In this document: positions 4,723 to 8,506 of the stretch, piece by piece | Layout: every line of letters starts with the position of its first letter | Numbering within the stretch: the first letter of the stretch is position 1 | Source of the DNA: Pseudomonadota bacterium | GTDB lineage: Bacteria; Pseudomonadota; Gammaproteobacteria; Burkholderiales; Burkholderiaceae_B | Reading direction: 5' to 3' | DNA: 8,506 nt | Assembly: GCA_021793095.1 (NCBI GenBank) | Contig: JAJYTK010000034.1 | Coordinates: 1 to 8,506, forward strand | Translations under genes and position numbers: made by a program | The notes under the pieces: model-generated | Told to the model about the DNA's origin: nothing | What the model saw: the letters and a program-made list of their open reading frames with translations, nothing else | Database searches by the model: none

Positions 4723-6792
4723 ATGAACGCATCCCCACCTCCCAAACGCTGGCAGCAGTGGTTTAAAGCTTTTTGGAGTCTGTTTGTCCTGACTGCGTTT
4801 GGACTCTTGATTGCCCGCGGGCTGCTGTTTTTTACCTATCGCCCTTCTACCCTCCTCATTGATGTACAAGAATCAGGGGCCGTCCTCTGGTTAGGGTTGC
4901 GCTTTGACCTCAAGCACCTCAGTGTGTTGATGGGGCCATGGCTGCTCATTAGCTTGTTATTTTACCGTGCAAGCCCGCGTTATTGGCAGATGTTTAGGCG
5001 CGTGTTTTGGATTTATAGCGCGGTGTTTTTGCTGCTGGTCAATTTACTGAGCATCATTAACCATTATTATTTCGCTTTTTATCAAGGCCCTATTAACAGT
5101 TTGTTTTTTGGGCTACGTGAGGATGATACGCAGGCCATATTAGCAACCGTGTGGTCAGATTTCCCGGTGGCCTCGTTATTGTTTTTGTTGTTTGGATGGA
5201 CAGCGATACAAATATTCATCGCACGCAAAATAGAAGCGCGCCCCGTAAAATCCATGCGCCCTTGGGCTTTTTACCTCACGGCCAGCCTGAGCGTCATTTT
5301 ATTGGTGGGCCTGGGGCGGGGCAGCTTAGGGACTTTTCCTCTACGCACGCAACATATTAATGTGTCCAAGGACAGCTTTTTAAATCAATTGGTCCCCAGT
5401 GGGGCTCATGCGCTGTATTTGGCCCATAAAGAGCGCCGCCAAGACAGCATTGGCGAGGACCCCATGATTATGTTGCGCGCGGCAGGCTTTGAACGCTGGC
5501 AAACGGCCGCTCTGGAATGCGGATTGGACACCAACGCCGGTCAGCCCACGGATGGCATTTTATTTACTGCCCTGCCCGAGCATCCCGCAGTAGAGCAGCA
5601 GCCGCCTCAGGTGGTTTTTGCCTTGATGGAAAGTTGGGGCAGCCATTTGTTGGCCTATGATGAACCCGAGCGCACTGATTTATTGGGCCGCCTACGCCCT
5701 TGGTTAAATGAAAAGGGTGCCCATTTTTCACATGGTTTAGCCAGTCAAAATGGGACCTACTCGAGTCTGGAAGCTTTGCTCTTAGATACCCCACTCTCTC
5801 CATTGATGCAAAGCAACCATGGCTACAAGGCATACAATACCAGTCGTATTTTGCCGTATAAAAAACAAGGCTATAAAACAATATTTCTCACCGCGGGGCC
5901 GCGTGCTTGGCGTCAGCTCGATCCCACCCTGTTACGTCAGGGCTTTGACGAAATTCATGATGCTGTCTCGATCAAAGAAAAATACCCCGAGGCAGAAACC
6001 CATACTTGGGGGGTGGATGATGAATGGATGTTTCGCTATGCCCAAGAGTTACTTGAAGAAGCTCATGCCAATGATGAGAAAATAGTCCTGTTTACCCTGT
6101 CGGTGACCAACCATCCCCCCCATCGAGTGCCGAGTACTTATCAACCCGCCCCCCTCGATATAGCAACCATCCAGCAGGATGCCGTCAGTGACAAGAAGTC
6201 CACTCAGGCAGTGTTACAAACCTATCAATATGCTAATGATGCCTTAGGCGGTTTTTTAGATGGGTTAGAGGCCTCTGGTTTATTGGCGAAAACCGTTATT
6301 GCTGCCACTGGGGATCATCCTAATCGTGCGGTATTTAATTATTCGGACAGCAGTCAATTACATTTGCGCCATGGGGTGCCCATCTGGTTTTATATCCCTG
6401 AGGCTTACCGTCAGGCAAAGGCTGATGAAATTTCCCTAGAACAATGGGCCAGTCACCAGGATATTTTCCCCACCCTTTGGGCACATAGTCTATCGGCCGC
6501 TATCGTCCCCAATAGTGCCGGACGCAATCTGTTTGAGCCGCTAAGCGATACTGCCCCCATGGCGTTAACCTACAATGAATACCTCGGTCAGCAATCACTG
6601 CATAGCCGCGGACTGAGCATCAGCGAGGCTGGGGCCGTCACGAACCCCTTGCAGCCTAATTTCTTACAATGGCAGCAGGGTCAACTACGCCCCACAGACA
6701 CCCCCAGTCCGGCCTTATTAGAGCAAGCACAGCGTACCAAAGCTTGTGTTGCGCTCAATGATTGGCGGATTCGCAGCCAAGCATTGCGCTAG
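4723..6792 (+). CDS. LTA synthase/phosphoglycerol transferase-type sulfatase-fold membrane enzyme
   Basis: This 689-residue protein resembles the LtaS/OpgB-type enzymes, which transfer phosphoglycerol or a similar phospho-group to an envelope glycan outside the inner membrane. Five hydrophobic segments lie near residues 18-37, 66-81, 95-117, 146-167 and 181-198. A linker and then a sulfatase-fold domain (about 295-600) follow. Metal and catalytic residues expected from LtaS are visible: Glu303 (LMESWG), the nucleophile Thr345 (QNGTYSSLE), and Asp531 and His532 (ATGDHPN). The conserved NHxP motif is present as NHPPH (463-467). A tail of about 75 residues follows with no recognised domain. The frame is open back to a TTG at 4618, but the ATG at 4723 gives a natural N-terminus; no clear ribosome site precedes it. 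It is not in an operon. A lipid-A or glucan phosphoethanolamine transferase activity cannot be excluded, and the acceptor is unknown. Confidence 0.88.
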   Translation: MNASPPPKRWQQWFKAFWSLFVLTAFGLLIARGLLFFTYRPSTLLIDVQESGAVLWLGLRFDLKHLSVLMGPWLLISLLFYRASPRYWQMFRRVFWIYSAVFLLLVNLLSIINHYYFAFYQGPINSLFFGLREDDTQAILATVWSDFPVASLLFLLFGWTAIQIFIARKIEARPVKSMRPWAFYLTASLSVILLVGLGRGSLGTFPLRTQHINVSKDSFLNQLVPSGAHALYLAHKERRQDSIGEDPMIMLRAAGFERWQTAALECGLDTNAGQPTDGILFTALPEHPAVEQQPPQVVFALMESWGSHLLAYDEPERTDLLGRLRPWLNEKGAHFSHGLASQNGTYSSLEALLLDTPLSPLMQSNHGYKAYNTSRILPYKKQGYKTIFLTAGPRAWRQLDPTLLRQGFDEIHDAVSIKEKYPEAETHTWGVDDEWMFRYAQELLEEAHANDEKIVLFTLSVTNHPPHRVPSTYQPAPLDIATIQQDAVSDKKSTQAVLQTYQYANDALGGFLDGLEASGLLAKTVIAATGDHPNRAVFNYSDSSQLHLRHGVPIWFYIPEAYRQAKADEISLEQWASHQDIFPTLWAHSLSAAIVPNSAGRNLFEPLSDTAPMALTYNEYLGQQSLHSRGLSISEAGAVTNPLQPNFLQWQQGQLRPTDTPSPALLEQAQRTKACVALNDWRIRSQALR

Positions 6793-6800
6793 GCATAGGC

Positions 6801-6837
6801 AAAAAAACAGCCAGCCCGCCTGAGGCGGACTGGCTGT
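6801..6837 (-). terminator. Intrinsic terminator of icd
   Basis: On the minus strand, ACAGCCAG then a mismatch then CCGCC, a 3-nt loop, GGCGG, and CTGGCTGT form a GC-rich hairpin at 6837-6807. It is followed directly by seven T residues (6807-6801), the classic factor-independent layout. It lies 58 nt after the icd stop and begins within 10 nt of the end of the convergent sulfatase-like gene. On the plus strand the hairpin is not followed by T residues, so it serves icd best. The sulfatase-like transcript may still be slowed there. Confidence 0.88.
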
Positions 6838-6894
6838 GACTCGCTCGCTGCTATCGGCAACGCCGTGCCGTAGCGGCTATTTGATCGTCTATGA

Positions 6895-8151
6895 TTACAT
6901 ATTCTCAATCATGACGTCACCAAAGCCCGAGCAGGAGACCTGATGTGCGCCCTCCATGAGGCGTGCAAAGTCATAGGTCACGCGCTTGGACAAAATGGCT
7001 TTTTCCATGCTGCTGATGATAAGGTCTGCGGCCTCGACCCAACCCATGTGACGCAGCATCATTTCGGCAGACAAAATCAATGAGCCTGGGTTGACGTAAT
7101 CCTTGCCTGCGTATTTGGGTGCGGTGCCGTGCGTGGCCTCAAACATACCCACTGCGTCAGACAGGTTGGCACCAGGAGCAATACCGATCCCACCAACCTG
7201 AGCGGCCAATGCGTCAGAAATATAGTCACCGTTGAGGTTGAGTGTCGCAATCACATCGTACTCGGCGGGACGCAATAAGATCTGCTGCAAGAAAGCGTCT
7301 GCGATGGAATCCTTGATCACGATTTCGCGGCCAGTCTTGGGGTTTTTAAATTTGCACCATGGGCCGCCGTCAATGAGCTCAGCGCCAAATTCCTCTCTGG
7401 CCAGCTCGTAGCCCCAGTCGCGGAAAGCACCCTCGGTGAACTTCATGATGTTGCCCTTGTGTACCAAAGTGACCGAAGAGCGGTCATTGTCGATGGCATA
7501 CTGGATGGCTTTGCGCACGAGGCGTTTGGTCCCCTCGCTAGAGACGGGCTTGACACCAATCCCAGAGGTCTCGGGGAAGCGGATTTTGTCGACATTGAGC
7601 TCATTGCGCAAAAAGTCGATCAGTTTGATGGCCTCGGGGCTCTGGGCCTCGAACTCAACCCCTGCGTAGATGTCCTCGGAGTTTTCGCGGAAGATGGCCA
7701 TGTCGATCTTCTCGGGCTCACGAACAGGTGAAGGGGTACCGCTGAAGTAGCGTACCGGGCGCAAGCACACATATAGGTCTAGCTGCTGACGCAGGGCAAC
7801 GTTGAGTGAACGGATGCCACCACCCACGGGTGTGGTCAGAGGACCTTTGATGGACACCACATAGTCCTGGACTGCCTCGAGAGTTTCCTCGGGAAGCCAT
7901 ACATCGGGACCGTATACTTTAAGGGATTTTTCCCCGGCGTAGACCTCCATCCAATTGATCTTGCGCTTGCCGCCGTATGCTTTTTCTACTGCAGCGTCAA
8001 CGACCTTTTGCATTACAGGTGTAATATCGACACCAATGCCGTCACCCTCGATAAAGGGGATAATAGGATTATCGGGGACATTGAGAGAATCATCGGCGTT
8101 GACCGTAATCTTTTGGCCCTCGGCAGGGACCTTAATATGCTGGTAAGACAT
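6895..8151 (-). CDS. icd: NADP-dependent isocitrate dehydrogenase
   Basis: This TCA-cycle enzyme converts isocitrate to 2-oxoglutarate and CO2 while making NADPH in the cytoplasm. It has 418 residues and reads very close to E. coli Icd (416) along its whole length. The substrate loop GGGIRSLN holds Ser115, equal to E. coli Ser113, the target of the AceK kinase/phosphatase. Tyr162 (NSEDIYAG) and Lys232 (LVHKGN) are the catalytic pair, and Asp285, Asp309 and Asp313 bind Mg2+. Lys346-Tyr347 (GTAPKYAG) with Tyr393 and Arg397 (VTYDFARL) are the NADP-specific set. The start is the ATG at 8151, 5 nt after GGAG. A longer frame upstream has no support and would add 15 residues absent from the family. 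It is transcribed alone and ends at the terminator at 6801-6837. Confidence 0.98.
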   Translation of the reverse strand: MSYQHIKVPAEGQKITVNADDSLNVPDNPIIPFIEGDGIGVDITPVMQKVVDAAVEKAYGGKRKINWMEVYAGEKSLKVYGPDVWLPEETLEAVQDYVVSIKGPLTTPVGGGIRSLNVALRQQLDLYVCLRPVRYFSGTPSPVREPEKIDMAIFRENSEDIYAGVEFEAQSPEAIKLIDFLRNELNVDKIRFPETSGIGVKPVSSEGTKRLVRKAIQYAIDNDRSSVTLVHKGNIMKFTEGAFRDWGYELAREEFGAELIDGGPWCKFKNPKTGREIVIKDSIADAFLQQILLRPAEYDVIATLNLNGDYISDALAAQVGGIGIAPGANLSDAVGMFEATHGTAPKYAGKDYVNPGSLILSAEMMLRHMGWVEAADLIISSMEKAILSKRVTYDFARLMEGAHQVSCSGFGDVMIENM

Positions 8152-8440
8152 GAACGCTCCAAAAGTGCTGCGAAAATGAATACGAAAATAAAGCACGGCT
8201 GGTTAAGCCTGCTTTTATGTCTGAAGTCTTGTATAAGAGTGTAGCCAAAAACCCGTGAAACGGAAAGAGAAAATAACAAACTCGGCCTATTTTAGCCCAT
8301 TATGCGCTTGTTTTAGCAGACTTTCAGACCAATTACCCCTATAAATCAGGCATAATTAAATGATCCCATCCCCCAACATTATAGTTTCGGGCTGGTCCCA
8401 TTCATTGACTTGTGTCATGATTCTTTGGATCCTTTAAAGT
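8152..8440. other. Divergent regulatory region between icd and the DUF1841 gene
   Basis: This 289-bp gap, AT-rich in its middle, must hold both promoters. Minus-strand candidates for icd are TAAAAT (8296-8291, no convincing -35) and TACACT (8253-8248), with TTTCCG 17 nt upstream. For the plus-strand gene, TATAGT at 8380-8385 and TTGACT at 8405-8410 are the best-looking single boxes, but neither has a good partner. No intact small gene was seen here. The hairpin in the icd leader is listed separately. Confidence 0.4.
8191..8214 (-). promoter_or_regulatory. Small stem-loop in the icd leader, followed by a T-rich run
   Basis: On the minus strand AAGCA-GGCT, a 5-nt loop, AGCC, a bulged G, and TGCTT form a 9-pair hairpin. 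TATTTTCG follows it, and the element lies about 40 nt before the icd ATG. This layout resembles a weak terminator or attenuator in an untranslated leader, but it may be chance. Confidence 0.3.
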
Positions 8441-8506
8441 ATGTTTAATCCCTCACGTGAACAAGTCCGACAATTTTTCATCGAGACTTGGAAAAAACAT
8501 CGCGAC
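8441..8506 (+). CDS. DUF1841 family protein, first 22 residues
   Basis: The frame starts at the ATG at 8441 and reads MFNPSREQVRQFFIETWKKH-RD before the window ends. This opening is the hallmark of DUF1841 proteins, small conserved proteins of about 140-150 residues found mainly in Betaproteobacteria and of unknown function. An in-frame TAA at 8435-8437 prevents any upstream extension, so the start is fixed. There is no strong ribosome site; only AAAG or GGAT lies nearby. Only the N-terminus is visible, so the call rests on this motif and on my recollection of the family. Confidence 0.75.
   Translation, partial: MFNPSREQVRQFFIETWKKHRD

Noticed and set aside
5564..5881. 105-codon open frame antisense to the sulfatase-like gene
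   Set aside because: It is low-complexity, matches no family, and overlaps the catalytic domain coding sequence. It is a shadow of the real gene, as are similar frames antisense to icd and to the dehydrogenase.
6838..6894. Possible second hairpin or repetitive element after icd (CGGCA...TGCCG)
   Set aside because: The stem is only 5 bp, has no T-run, and the clear terminator lies just downstream.
8152..8196. 15-residue N-terminal extension of Icd
   Set aside because: The family begins near the ATG at 8151, which has GGAG 5 nt upstream. The extension is leader sequence.
1..8506. CRISPR array, tRNA, complete insertion sequence or integrase attachment site
   Set aside because: No regularly spaced direct repeats, cloverleaf-like sequence, terminal inverted repeats with target duplications, or integrase gene was seen on reading both strands. 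Short repeats could be missed by eye.

Overview
The window looks like ordinary chromosome from a betaproteobacterium, probably Alcaligenaceae-like. The pointers are an E. coli-type NADP isocitrate dehydrogenase next to the start of a DUF1841 protein (a family I associate with Betaproteobacteria) and tripartite TRAP transporter genes. The assignment is inferred from protein resemblance only. There are seven confident genes, two of them cut by the window ends, plus one partly decayed or structured intergenic stretch. I see no tRNA, rRNA, CRISPR array, intact insertion sequence or phage gene.

Left part (1-3431, all minus strand): a catabolic-looking operon read from right to left. It runs iron-dependent alcohol dehydrogenase, then the TRAP periplasmic binding protein (dctP-like), the small membrane subunit (dctQ-like) and the large membrane subunit (dctM-like, running off the left edge). 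A 30-nt perfect palindrome sits between dctP and dctQ, where it could lower membrane-subunit expression relative to the binding protein. The likely logic is Na+- or H+-coupled uptake of a small carboxylate (or other organic acid) followed by NAD(P)-linked oxidation or reduction of an alcohol/aldehyde group. The substrate cannot be read from the sequence.

Middle (3432-6792): a 384-bp gap upstream of the dehydrogenase holds a strongly purine-skewed segment, a nested inverted repeat, and two short helix-turn-helix-like peptides in different plus-strand frames that may be the remains of a gene. A minus-strand short-chain dehydrogenase/reductase follows. Divergent from it is a plus-strand five-TM sulfatase-fold enzyme of the LTA synthase/phosphoglycerol transferase type, probably acting on envelope polymers.

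Right part (6793-8506): the sulfatase-like gene converges on icd, and an intrinsic terminator oriented for icd fills the gap between them. icd encodes the TCA-cycle enzyme with all key catalytic, NADP-specificity and AceK-target residues. A 289-bp divergent promoter region separates it from a plus-strand DUF1841 gene whose first 22 codons are visible.

No undescribed multi-gene system is evident. The points most worth following are the unidentified substrate of the dehydrogenase-TRAP operon, the dctP/dctQ palindrome, the variant binding protein, and the odd 3587-3800 segment.
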